From NCBI GenBank assembly GCA_036245805.1, contig BTRK01000003.1, positions 7,316,001 to 7,380,000 on the forward strand: DNA of 64,000 nucleotides, in the 5' to 3' direction. A program made the translations under genes and the position numbers. Numbering within the stretch: the first letter of the stretch is position 1; the number at the start of each line of letters is the position of its first letter. Of this stretch, positions 37,926-48,228 are shown piece after piece. This DNA is from Pristionchus mayeri (Eukaryota; Nematoda; Chromadorea; Rhabditida; Neodiplogasteridae). The notes below the pieces were generated by a model, which was not told the DNA's origin, ran no database searches, and saw only the letters and a program-made list of their open reading frames with translations.

Positions 37926-39988
37926 AGTGGTCTACTCCCACTCGAGTATACACTTGACGCCAAATTCGATCACGTACTTCAATGAAGCAACTACCACGAA
38001 CACCAGTAAGCATTGTTGTGAAACTCCCATGTCTTCATTATTTTGATCGCATTAAATTTCAAAATTGAATATTTAGTTTGGTAGGATGTGGAAACAACCA
38101 TAGAGCAATAGAATGAAAATTACAATTACGATGTAACAAAATTGTAGAATATTATATCATATTTCAGAACGAACACGATAAAATATCAAGATCGAAATCA
38201 TCCGACGGGGTGAGATATATTTTTGCCTGGTTTTTTTTGTCGAAAAAAAGTATTCTAAGACAACATATTTTGTGACATGAATTATCTTTCAAAAAGAAAA
38301 ATACAATTCAGATTGCGGCACGGCATCACACGACTACTTCAAATTGTGTATAAATGGGAAGTTCTTATGCGCGTAGATCAGCAAGCGTAGCGCCGATAAC
38401 TTCGAAGAAGTGTTCCCCCGGCGGCCGCTTACGTGCGAGCTTCTGCAAGAATATTTGATGATATTTCCATGAAAATGTACACAAATTGGATAAATTACAT
38501 TTCGATTCTACTTTCTACATTCTACAGTTCTACATGTTCGAGTTCGATTCTACATGAATTCATTTCTCGTACACACATGTAATACATGAATGGGTGAATG
38601 AAAGCTTCATTGTAATGGAATAGAGAGGCATGTGAAGGAGATGGATTGAGATTGGTTCGAGGTCATTTGTCTCACTCTACATGGGCCATTTGGGAAGCAA
38701 CAATGCACGCCATGTGGTGCTTTCTCCACCTCCGTTTCATTTCGTTCCCTAGTGTCTCAATATGAACCTTTGACGGGATATGCCATTTCAAGTGTTTCGA
38801 GTGTATTGCCAATATGTTGTTCTTTCTCCCCCACCTTCTTTCTTTCCCCTTTCTTGCATCACTCGTCTTGACAGTGATGGGTTAAAGGGGAAATAATTTC
38901 TCTCATAGTTTTTTTTTTTAATTTCAAGTCTGAATCACTTGATTCATTAGGATACCAGTTTATGGATCACCGCAGTGATTTGTGATGAGAAACGCTCTTA
39001 ATTTCGCTAAAACTTGATTCTTTCCGTAGTTATCGCGTTGCTTCGCACTTAGAGCGATAATCGATATTTTAAGTGGTATACTCTCATTCGACGTTGATGT
39101 GATATCAGTTTGGCACATTCCACATCTTCAACAAACGATTAGGTAGTGGATAGTTGCTACCATATGGTTCTCAGAGTTTTATTTTCTCTTAGAATCTAGA
39201 TCTTTCTTCCAGGTATCTTCTTTAGACTGACCAAATGAAAGTAATGGTGTGAGGGAACATTAACGAACATTAACGAACCACCAACAGCCAATGTTGATCA
39301 GGTCTTTAACTTCCGATCCCGATGATTTCTTCTCCAAAAAACGTATTTTCGAAATACGTAGCTTGTTTGTGTATTTTCGAAATACGTAGTTTTGTATGTA
39401 CGTAAAGTAAAACAAAAAGGTTTCAGCATGAATTAAATAGTAATTCATTTATGGCTAACGATAGCTGACATGATTTAGGAAAAGTAGCCGTAGGAAAACG
39501 AGGTTACGAAATCAAATGAGCGAAAAAGGTTAAGTTATTGAATGAATTCAGGCAATTATCGTCATATTGACAATCTTCCGCAACGCCACGGTCGAATTCT
39601 AAATTACGTTGACTTTCCTCTCATAAATGGCAACGGATTAACGCGAGAAGCTATTGTAAGGCTTTTTTATCATGTAGAAAATGTAAAATGCATGCAAGCG
39701 AAGGTGGAAGATGCAATTCAGGCTATTCACAACCTCGAAATATTCATCAGTTCCACTCCAGGCCAATCGAAGACCAATCACGTCGAGTTATCTAACCTGC
39801 ACCAACATATGCACATCTACGTTCCGTTATGATGGCTTCCCATTGTTGTAGTCATTATCATTATGAAGCTTATGGTTTGTATGCTAATATGTGTTATCTA
39901 ATTATGAAATATGCATATCACTCTGTAAAGGAGTAGTAAAGGCAATCCCTAGAAAAAGTGGCATTTACCCGACGTGTAAATTCTACAC
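37926..39988. other. Mostly no supported gene; one unexplained ORF
   Basis: The module copy at 37922-37944 and another at 39068-39092 are the only recognisable repeats. The only frame worth keeping is at 39542. Confidence 0.45.
39542..39832 (+). CDS. Unrecognised ORF, 96 residues
   Basis: ATG to TGA without interruption in a region where other frames are short. The text is balanced in composition (RHGRILNYVDFPLINGNG, then a helix-like stretch KVEDAIQAIHNLEIF). I do not recognise it; there is no signal peptide, membrane segment or known motif, and no splice partner. It may be a chance ORF or a decayed gene fragment. Confidence 0.2.
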   Translation: MNSGNYRHIDNLPQRHGRILNYVDFPLINGNGLTREAIVRLFYHVENVKCMQAKVEDAIQAIHNLEIFISSTPGQSKTNHVELSNLHQHMHIYVPL

Positions 39989-40235
39989 TTAAAGGAGGAG
40001 TAAACTCAAAATTCATTTTTTGAAGCTATCATATGCACGGCCTCCACAACGATAAGAAGCTCCGAAATTTTCGCATCGATATCTCAATTCCGAACAGAGT
40101 TATAGCTAGCTGGCTGGGAGCCAGATCAGGGAAAGCTCAGGTAAGGGGGCGAGATAGCACGCGACTTGAAGAGAGTGCGTCACTAGGTGAAACATATTCC
40201 AACCGGGCGCGCTTTTGCATTTACTCCTCCTTTAA
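39989..40235. mobile_element. MITE-like element, TTAAAGGAGGAGTAAA termini
   Basis: Left end TTAAAGGAGGAGTAAA and right end TTTACTCCTCCTTTAA form a perfect 16-bp inverted repeat around about 215 bp without coding capacity. The termini resemble those of the element at 6271. Confidence 0.7.
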
Positions 40236-40946
40236 ATTCAACAATTATTCGTTAAACACATCCCGATTTATCGATCGAATTCATTTTTGTTCAGAAGCAG
40301 TATGAAACCGACGATTTCCCATTCATATTCAGAGAGAAAAATGAGAGTTTCAGATTTTAATTTCTGAAAGCCGTCCTTCATAATTCCTTGTTGCACCAAA
40401 TGAAATAAATGAGTGGATTAAATGCTAGGATCGTGAGGATTTATGAAAGAAGATGATGCAGAAGAAGGGATAGTCTCTCACTCCTAATCTGTTACAGCCG
40501 GACCCAGTGTAAGCAATAAATCTGTCTTCCCTCCCAGCCTTCCCTCCTTCATCATCTTGCTTACGGGCTAAAACGACGAGTGTTTCGTGTGCATCCTGTC
40601 CCTCTATCTCGCTATGCCTTCAGCATCATGTTAAATATCGCACTAGCCTCATCATAAGGTCCAGAACATGTTGAGAAATGTAGTTCCGTATTCAATTCAT
40701 CATTTATATTTTATTTCCCATAATATCATCTTCCATTCCCTTCATCCCCCCCCACTCTCGTTTCCCGCCGATCGATCGGGTACTGCAATAATTTGGCCCC
40801 CGCTTTGACAAAATATCAATGATATCTTCAAATACGTTACATCAGAAGCTGACAATTTTCCAATTGATCGGATATAAATGTGATTACGTTTGTAATGTCA
40901 TCATTGTATTAACACGTGTATTCACTGATATCATGCCATTTTTCAG

Positions 40947-41028
40947 TGGTCTACTCCCACTCGAATATTATTTGCTTCAGATGCAAATTCAAGCGACTAC
41001 ATTCTACGAAAAATTCACGAAAAATGAG
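40947..41028 (+). repeat. Exon-like cassette copy (TGGTCTACTCCCACTCG module)
   Basis: Preceded by a consensus-quality acceptor (CCATTTTTCAG), starts TGGTCTACTCCCACTCGAAT, ends AAAAATGAG and is followed by GTAGTG. The same block with the same kind of borders occurs at 53311-53397 and 59695-59777. Confidence 0.65.
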
Positions 41029-41372
41029 GTAGTGAACCTTCGGTTCGATTGGTTTTGGAGGTCAGGGCAGTATAGATGTTCTTGTGTGAGCGGGAAACAT
41101 TGATCAAGCTGAATCGCTGTCAACGATCAATCAAAGTTGATTTCAGGTTCTATATTCATCGAGAAAATGGCCTCTTCTCCGCTCGGCGTTACTCATCTCC
41201 CTCAAGTGAGCTGTGAACATGACATTGATTTTTTTTTCAATTTCATTCTGATAGTCTATAGTTCTCGTGCACGACTTCGTTGCGCTCACAATAATTTTTT
41301 TACGCGAGATGCTGCCCGTGCATGTGATTTCTTAACCGACTAATACTTCTTAATTGCGAGGCTCGTACAGTC

Positions 41373-41462
41373 GAGCAATCGTCTGACTCTCTTCGGCTTA
41401 CACGCTCTCTCACCGGCCAGAGAGACGAGAGAGCGTGCAAACTGAAGACAGTTCCTTGCTCC
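41373..41462. mobile_element. MITE, GAGCAAT family, diverged
   Basis: GAGCAATCGTCTGACTCTC at the left with inverse GCGTGCAAACTGAAGACAGT and CTTGCTC at the right. No convincing target duplication. Confidence 0.55.
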
Positions 41463-41679
41463 GTTCTGTCAACCCTCGTGATCATCATAATTAATAACGA
41501 TAAAAAATTTATCATCAAACAATAATTTACACATTTTATTTTGAAATGTCAGTCAATCAGTCTACCAAGTGTAGGCTTCGAATTTGTGGTTGTAGAAGAG
41601 ACCGCCGTTTGCCTCGCCGAGTTTAAAGATGGTGCCTACGATATTTGACGCGCTTTGCTCGACCTGAAAATATAATCAA

Positions 41680-42597
41680 TACGTTCAATAGTACAGTACT
41701 TCCTGATACCGTATATAGCTACAGTAACCCTGATTATCGCGAACTGATTTTTTTTTTAAATTGAAAATACCGTACCCTAATTTAAAATCAAAGTACCGTA
41801 CCCAATCGATAGTACAGTACCACCAGATACCGTATCCCACTACCGTAACCCTGACTATCGCGAACTAAGTTTATTTTTAAGATGTCCTGGTAACGTGCAC
41901 AATCGACCTATTGTCGTGAACGATCGATTGTACAGTACCCAACTGACTACCGTAACCCAGTTCCTTGGGTCAGATCTAGTTCCTTGGGTCGAACATTTTT
42001 CAACAAATCCAAAATCATTTTCTAAAAATCCTAAATCGATCGAAAAATTGTTCTACAGTAATTAGCGTTACGTTAGGATACTTCAAAACAATTTTATTCT
42101 CGATTTATGATTTTTAGAAAAATGTTTGTCCCAAGGAACTAGATCTGACCGAAGGAACTGGGTTACGGTAGTCTGTTGAGTACTGTACAATCGATCGTTC
42201 ACGACACCAGACTGATTGTGCACGTTACCAGGACAACTTAAAAATAAAGTTAGTTCGCGATAGAAAGGGGTTACGGTAATGGGATACGGTATCTGGTGGT
42301 ACTGTACTATCGATTGGTTTCGGTACTTTTACTTTTTAATTAGGGTACTGTATTTTCAATTTTTGAAAAAAATCAGTTTGCGATAATCAGGGTTACGGTA
42401 GCTATATACGGTATCAGGAAGTACTGTAATATTGATTGGTACAGTACTTAACCTTGACCTACCCATGACCTACCATCGATTTTTCGACCATGACCCCCTA
42501 TAGGTCTATGCGCGCTGCCTGTCAAAAAACGTGTCAGGCAGCGCGCACCCATGAATAGGGGGTCATGGGGGTCGCCGGCGGCGTGGGCAACTATGGT
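41680..42597. mobile_element. Foldback element in exon 5 / intron 5 of SDR copy A
   Basis: Inverted arms about 41685-42070 and 42095-42445 are built of repeats such as CCGTA-CCAATCGATAGTACAG and GGTTACGGTAG. The right end (GTCATGGGGGTCGCCGGCGG to CAACTATGGT at 42597) matches the ends of the element at 58175-59080. The matching left end is absent, so this copy is truncated on that side. Confidence 0.8.
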
Positions 42598-42844
42598 CTT
42601 GACCCATCCTGGACAGATGGCCGTAGCTCGAATGCCATCCGCCTTCCACTCTGTTCCGATCGTCTTCGTGTACATGTTCAGGGCAGCCTGGAACAATATA
42701 CTAGAAATGAGACCAATTTAACTATGATAGATGTTTGAAAGAATAGACATTTGAATTCAACACGTAATATGATAGCAGTTAGCTCATATAAGACACTGAT
42801 ATAATCGACATAGGTCCAAATTTGATAAAATAAGAACTTCCTAC

Positions 42845-42985
42845 TAGGGTTCCGGAATTGGGCATCTTTTGAATCATTTTCAGATATGTTTCATGTGCTT
42901 TATATATGCATACTATATATTGCATATGAAACATATCCATAAATGATTCAAACGATGCCCAATTACGCCCAATTCGTGAACCCTA
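42845..42985. mobile_element. MITE, TAGGGTTCCGGAATTGGGC family, perfect 8-bp target duplication
   Basis: 141-bp hairpin with TAGGGTTCCGGAATTGGGC and its inverse. Perfect duplication CTTCCTAC at 42837-42844 and 42986-42993. TAGGG fits the hAT terminal consensus YARNG. It sits in intron 4 of SDR copy A, its duplication starting two bases after the donor GT. Confidence 0.88.
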
Positions 42986-43172
42986 CTTCCTACACACCTT
43001 GCTCATATTGTATGCCGTAAAGTGACGAGGCGGGACTGATCCCCAAGTGAGCGAGACCGATCCGAGTTGGGATGAGATGTTGACCACTTGAGAGTAGCCT
43101 GCCCTCCTAGCGCCCGCTTTGAGCAGCTCCTTGAACGCCTGCAATGACAACTCTCTCTCTCTCTCTCTAGAC

Positions 43173-43270
43173 TAGGGTTCCGGAATTGGGCGCAATTGGG
43201 CATCTTTTGAATCATTTTCGTCTGAAAATGGTTCAAAAGATGCCCAATTACGCCCAATTCCGGAACCCTA
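43173..43270. mobile_element. MITE, TAGGGTTCCGGAATTGGGC family
   Basis: 98-bp near-perfect hairpin, same termini as the 42845 copy. Flanks CTCTAGAC and CTGTAGAT (6/8). Lies about 35 bp upstream of exon 4 of SDR copy A, next to a (TC)n run at 43151-43168. Confidence 0.8.
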
Positions 43271-43642
43271 CTGTAGATATATTCGAACATTTCGAGTGAT
43301 CTGCAACTACACCGAATAACGAGCTGTTGAGCTGGTTTTGCCACTCTAGTGAGCTAACATTGCATTGAAAGCGACTATCGCTCTCTCTCTCATTCCCAAG
43401 CTCTCTAGGATGTCTGTCTCAGGTCATCTAAATCTCATAGAAACATCAATCCTTCAAGCACATAATTCCTTGATGAATTAACACTATAAACAAAGGTTTT
43501 TTTGCATAACATTCTCACTCTACTTACAAAGATTTTACAGAAATATTCCGATTTTGTTACAGAAAGTAAACGTGGAGTCAATCAAACGGATATTCTTGGA
43601 GATGTTGTCGCACAGGATTACATACTGATACGTACTGATTTC

Positions 43643-43729
43643 GGCACTAGGTCGGATGAGAACTACGTCATGCCGCCTTTGATATATGAAAGGCGGCATG
43701 ACTTCATAGTTCTCATCCGACCTAGTGCC
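43643..43729. mobile_element. MITE, GGCACTAGG family, short hairpin
   Basis: 87 bp, almost a perfect palindrome (GGCACTAGGTCGGATGAGAA and inverse). Target duplication CTGATTTC (43635-43642) / CTGATTCC (43730-43737), 7/8. It lies in the place where exon 3 of SDR copy A should be. A partial relative (GGCATTAGGTCGGATCAGAA) is at 43855-43910. Confidence 0.85.
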
Positions 43730-44424
43730 CTGATTCCACTATACAATTTCTGAGTTGTGATGTTATTTCCACATACTGTTTTTACTACATCCTTCTTCTT
43801 GTCAGATCAGCTTTTTCGCAACAGTGTAGTTCGTGGGACTAAGCGATACTCAGGCATTAGGTCGGATCAGAACTATGACCCCATGAAATTTTTGATAGGA
43901 TCTAGTACCGACACTCATGTCACACCTGCTGCACTGCTCTGCTTATCGATTCGTCGTCGTCGGCGTCCATCTCGACGATGACGAGACGAGGGTCGGAGAT
44001 CGAAAGGAGCTCAGCAGACTTGGACAGACTACGAGTAGTCGCGAACACATTAGCGACCTGAGAATCACAGAGTCAAGGAAAGTTATGAGGCAAATTCATC
44101 TTCATCGTATTATGCAAATTAATAGCATGCCAATTAGGAGGGTTATAGCAAAAAAATAACACCGATCTCATGCATACCTGACGATTCTTGAGCAACTCAT
44201 GCACTAGTCCCAGTCCGATGCCTCGGTTTCCTCCGGTTAGCACCACGTTCTTGGACATTGTTGATAGCTGAAAAGAACTAGCGACCGTCGGTCGCTACGT
44301 GGTTCGCGGGCTTGTGTTTTAAGGATAACAATTGGACGCGACTGGTGAGAGCCTGCTTAAAACGTTGTAAAAGGCTCGTGAGGCCTCGGGCAATTCGAAA
44401 AAGTTGGGATGGGGCTTCGCCCCA

Positions 44425-45449
44425 TGATTTTGAAGCGAGTTAGAGCCATTTGAAGAAAAAGATCAAACTACAAACTACAAAGATCAAACTTTAAAAGCGC
44501 TCGCCATGGGGTGCCAACGGTCAAGGGCCTATCCTTCTACGATTATTTTGAAGCGCGAGTTAGAGCAATTTGAAGAAAAATATCAAACTACAAACTACAA
44601 AGATCAAAGATCAAACTTTAAAAGCGCTCGCCATGGGGATGCCAACTGTCAAGGTCCTATCCTTCTACGATGATTTTGAAGCGAGTTAGAGCCATTTGAA
44701 GAAAAAGATCAAACTACAAACTACAAAGATCAAAGATCAAACTTTAAAAGCGCTCGCCATGGGATGCCAACGGTCAAGGTCCTATCCTTCTACGATGATT
44801 TTGAAGCGAGTTAGAGCCATTTGAAGAAAAAGATCAAACTACAAACTACAAAGATCAAATATCAAACTTTAAAAGCGCTCGCCATGGGGATGCCAACGGT
44901 CAAGGTCCTATCCTTCTACGATGATTTTGAAGCGAGTTAGAGCGATTTGAAGAAAAAGATCAAACTACAAACTACAAAGATCAAAAATCAAACTTTAAAA
45001 GCGCTCGACGTCGGAATACCAACGGTCAAGGTCCGACGTCACACGGACGTGTTTGAGCTAAGCTAGAGCGATTTGAAGAAAAAGATCAAAGATCAAAGAT
45101 CAAAGATCAAGTTTAAAATTTTAGAAGTGCGCATCGTGGGGATGCCAACGGTCAAGGTCGTAGCTCTGTAGGACGTGTTTGAGCAAAGCTAGAGCGATTT
45201 GAAGAAAGAGATCAAAGATCAAGTGTCAAATTTTTAAAGTGTTCATCGCGGGGATGCCAATGGTCAAGGTCCGAAGTCGCACGGATACGTTTGAGCCGAG
45301 TTAGAGTCATTTGAAGGAAAAGATAAAACTACAAACTACAAAGATCAAAGATCAAATGTTGAAAGCGCTCGTCAAGGGTTTTCATATGGTCAAGGTCTTA
45401 GGCACATAGGATGATTTTGAGGCGAATTAGAGCGATTTGAAGAAAAAGC
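44425..45449. repeat. Minisatellite, about nine units of roughly 112-128 bp
   Basis: Units begin TGATTTTGAAGCGAGTTAGA and contain GATCAAACTACAAACTACAA and GCGCTCGCCATGGGGATG. Starts are near 44429, 44541, 44670, 44796, 44920, 45045, 45170, 45285 and 45412. The first units are near-identical; the distal ones (from about 45030) are more diverged. It lies between the ATG of SDR copy A and its promoter. Confidence 0.92.
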
Positions 45450-45500
45450 GTGACAGACAGACGGACAGACAGACAGACAGACAGACGGACAGACAGACGT
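45450..45500 (+). repeat. (GACA)n / GACG microsatellite
   Basis: Uninterrupted GACAGACAGACGGACAGAC-type run directly after the minisatellite. Confidence 0.9.
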
Positions 45501-45784
45501 TATGGTATTTCTTTATACAGTAACCGGGAAAATATATGAGATGTAGCAAACAAGTCAATTGTGATGAGCTAAGTGATGAGCTAAAGTCAATTGTGATGAG
45601 CTAAAATGTGACCGGACTCCATCTTATCGGAATTATAACACGAGGAAAATATACGTTGAAAAAACAAATGAATCTCGAGTATACAGTACATAGAGATACT
45701 GGGACAGGGGGAAAGGTTCTATCAAACTGGAAGTAAAGTGATATGAAAGAAGTGGTAGCAAGGCTGAGAGAGAAGAGATAGTTC

Positions 45785-46010
45785 TTATTTCCCAAACGCG
45801 ACAGCCGAATTTATAGGCTGTTCTCGAGCGTGTGTTGATGAGTGCACAACGGTAGAGAGAGTGGAGTTGTTGACGGGAAAACGCGGGGAGAGGGACGACG
45901 AGGCGGGAGGAGAGCGCGCTCTAGGATGTGCTCTGCGTGTCTGTGGCGCGGTGGGTGCAGAACTAGCGATCGACTGCAAGCTGCTGGGAGTTTGTGTCCT
46001 TGTGAAGACG
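45785..46010 (-). promoter_or_regulatory. Putative promoter of SDR copy A, homologous to that of copy B
   Basis: A TATA-like TATAAATT lies at 45808-45815 (minus strand). The flanking text (GTTGA-GAGTG, GACGAGGCGGG, GCGCGCTCTAGGAT, TGCTGGGAGTTTG) aligns with 50760-51030 upstream of copy B. The distance to the ATG is about 1.55 kb here but about 0.3 kb in copy B, the difference being mainly the minisatellite. Confidence 0.6.
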
Positions 46011-46110
46011 TCGGTGGATATATTTTAGGAATTTCATCACACATCACAGTATAATGAACTGTATTTTGTGCCTTGTGGTTACACCAAGTGGATGCTGCAA
46101 GCGTGGTAAC

Positions 46111-47728
46111 TAGGGTTCTCTTATTGGAAAATGTTTGATTAATGTTCGGGTAAGTTTCAGTTGCGCTAAATAAATAAACGCTTGTGAACTATATATATCG
46201 CGTGTATCTCGAGCCAGTGGAGGTGTGCGGGAACATTTTCAAAATTTGCATCACGAATTTCATCCATATTATGGCAGTATAATACCCTGGAGTGATGATT
46301 TCGAAAAATATAGGTCATTGGTACCAGAGCCGGATTTTAAAAATTTTCCGGTTTTGCACCTGACCCTACAGTATATCAGCTCCCATATGAGCTAGAAAGA
46401 TGGCATTGGGCTCAAAATGTTCGGAACAATATTTCCAGAAACTTTCATGTTGACAACTTTTCTGTGAAACATGCACCTGACAAGTTATATCCAAAAAAAC
46501 AAATTCTGCAGTAAATAACAATTTTTTTCTCCATCACGGAGGAAACTTACACGGGAACATTTTTTCCATAAAATGAAAGAATAAATCCACCTGCGTCAAA
46601 GAACAATGTAAACTAAGGATTTGAAGATGGACCTCATCGCGAAATTTTTAGTAAAAGTTGGAAATGTGACCACAAAATTACAAAAATTGCTCCTGCTCGA
46701 ATTCAATTGACTGAATATGAACTACCCGTGGTTTTAGAGTTTTAGTCATTGGATGTTCACAATAGCCACTTGAAATGTGGAGTTCTAATCAATTTGAAAA
46801 CTCGATTTTCTCATTCTCGATTTTGTAGGAGTTTGCGCATAGCTAAAATCCAACTTGAATAGCTATGCCCACTAAGTCCTAGCAAATATATTAGTATACC
46901 CCGACATGTGCACAATTATGACGGAAAGGTCCACAAAAAGCTTTCGACATTCTGCTTATGTGTGCTCAAACATGCCCAAAATCAGAGAGCGTAAAATATC
47001 ATCTTCAGTCTTGCCTCCTTTAGTTCAAGATATTATTCGTATGTGAGGTGCTAAATTGTTCTTAGGAGAATATCAGTCGGAATGTTAAGTGGCTATTGTG
47101 AACATCCAATGACTAAAACTCTAAAACCACCGGTAGTTCATATTCAGTAGTCAATTGAAATCGAGCAGGAGCAATTTTTGTAATTTTGTGGTCACATTTC
47201 CAACTTTGACTAAAAATTTCGCGATGAGGTCCATTTTCAAATCCTTAGTTTACATTTTTCTTGGACGCAGGCGGACTTATTCTTTCATTTTATGGAAAAA
47301 ATGTTCCCGTGTAAGTTTCCTCCGTGATGGAGAAAAAAATTGTTATTTACTGCAGAATTTGTTTTTTTGGATATAACTTGGCAGGTGCATGTTTCACAGA
47401 AAAGTTGTCAACATGAAAGTTTCTGGAAATATTGTTCCGAACATTTTGAGCCCAATTCCATCTTTCTTGCTCATCTGGGAGCTGATATACGTTAGGGCCA
47501 GGTGCAAAACCTGAAATTTTCTAAAAACCGGCTCTGCGACCAATGACCGATATTTTTCAAAATCATCACTCCAGGGTTTTATACTACCATAATATGGATG
47601 AAACTCGTGATGCAAATTTTGAAAATGTTCCCGAGAGGCATGTTTTTCATTCACTGACTCGTGATACCCGTGATATATCCAATGACAAATGTATGAAAAG
47701 GCAAAAAAGTTCCAATAAGAGAACTCTA
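46111..47728. mobile_element. hAT-type non-autonomous element with long inverted arms, perfect 8-bp target duplication
   Basis: Termini TAGGGTTCTCTTATTGGAA and TTCCAATAAGAGAACTCTA, flanked by a perfect GTGGTAAC at 46103-46110 and 47729-47736. Inside, arms 46228-46773 and 47088-47633 are strong inverted copies around a spacer of about 314 bp. No transposase frame. Termini resemble the small MITE at 62257-62438. Confidence 0.9.
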
Positions 47729-47989
47729 GTGGTAACTGCAGAACAATCGATAATCAATCGATAAGCATGAAGTTTCGAGGAGTATGTGAAGAAGTGGAAG
47801 TCAATGGATATTCTATAAATTTCCCCCCATAAATCACAGTATTATGACATTTTTTAAGTGGATATTGAAAAACAAGTGGATTTGAGTGTGGTTGCGGCAG
47901 AACTATCGATCCTCACGAACCTTCGACTCGAGTGTGCAGTAAATTTGTATTTCCCGAGCCTTGCTCTGAGACACTCCTTCATCGAAAAC

Positions 47990-48125
47990 TAGCGTTCACG
48001 AATTGGGCGCAATTGGACATTATTTAAATAACTTTCAGATATATTTCTTGCACAATATATATATTATACGTATATAGCGCACACGTAACATATCCGGAAA
48101 TTATTCATAAAGACCCAATTACGTC
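47990..48125. mobile_element. MITE of the GGAATTGGGC family, diverged
   Basis: TAGCGTTCACGAATTGGGCG at the left and CCCAATTACGTCC at the right around an AT-rich palindrome. The right terminus is degraded. About 100 bp downstream of the stop codon of SDR copy B. Confidence 0.6.
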
Positions 48126-48228
48126 CAAAAAAAGTTGAATGAGCAGAAAAAGCGAGGAAAAAGTGAGGTCTTAATCTTTACTTCATTTCGTTATAAACGA
48201 TGGTCATTTTTCATGTTGAACGATCAGC

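Larger units (their letters stand above)
41562..44258 (-). pseudogene. Short-chain dehydrogenase/reductase paralogue A (broken)
   Basis: C-factor/carbonyl-reductase-like classical SDR. Exon 1 (44178-44258) gives the cofactor loop TGGNRGIGLGL; exon 2 (43926-44057) gives FATTRSLSKSAEL and VIVEMD; exon 4 (42998-43138) gives the Ser segment VVNISSQ and catalytic YNMSK; exon 5 begins at 42687 (AALNMYTKTI, AICPGWVKT); exon 6 is 41562-41663. Compared with copy B, exon 3, which carries the NNAG motif, is missing from 43139-43925. Exon 5 runs into a transposon after WVKT (42597), giving a foreign tail and an early stop near 42448. Loss of the NNAG strand argues against activity. NAD(P)-dependent carbonyl reduction is the family role, not shown here. 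Confidence 0.88.

Noticed and set aside
44425..45449. CRISPR-like array
   Set aside because: Units of 112-128 bp vary as a whole and have no short repeat/unique spacer pattern; this is a minisatellite in a eukaryotic setting.
45785..46054. Overlapping Pro/Ser/Arg-rich ORFs on both strands
   Set aside because: They lie in the conserved upstream region shared by both SDR genes; composition alone creates the open frames.
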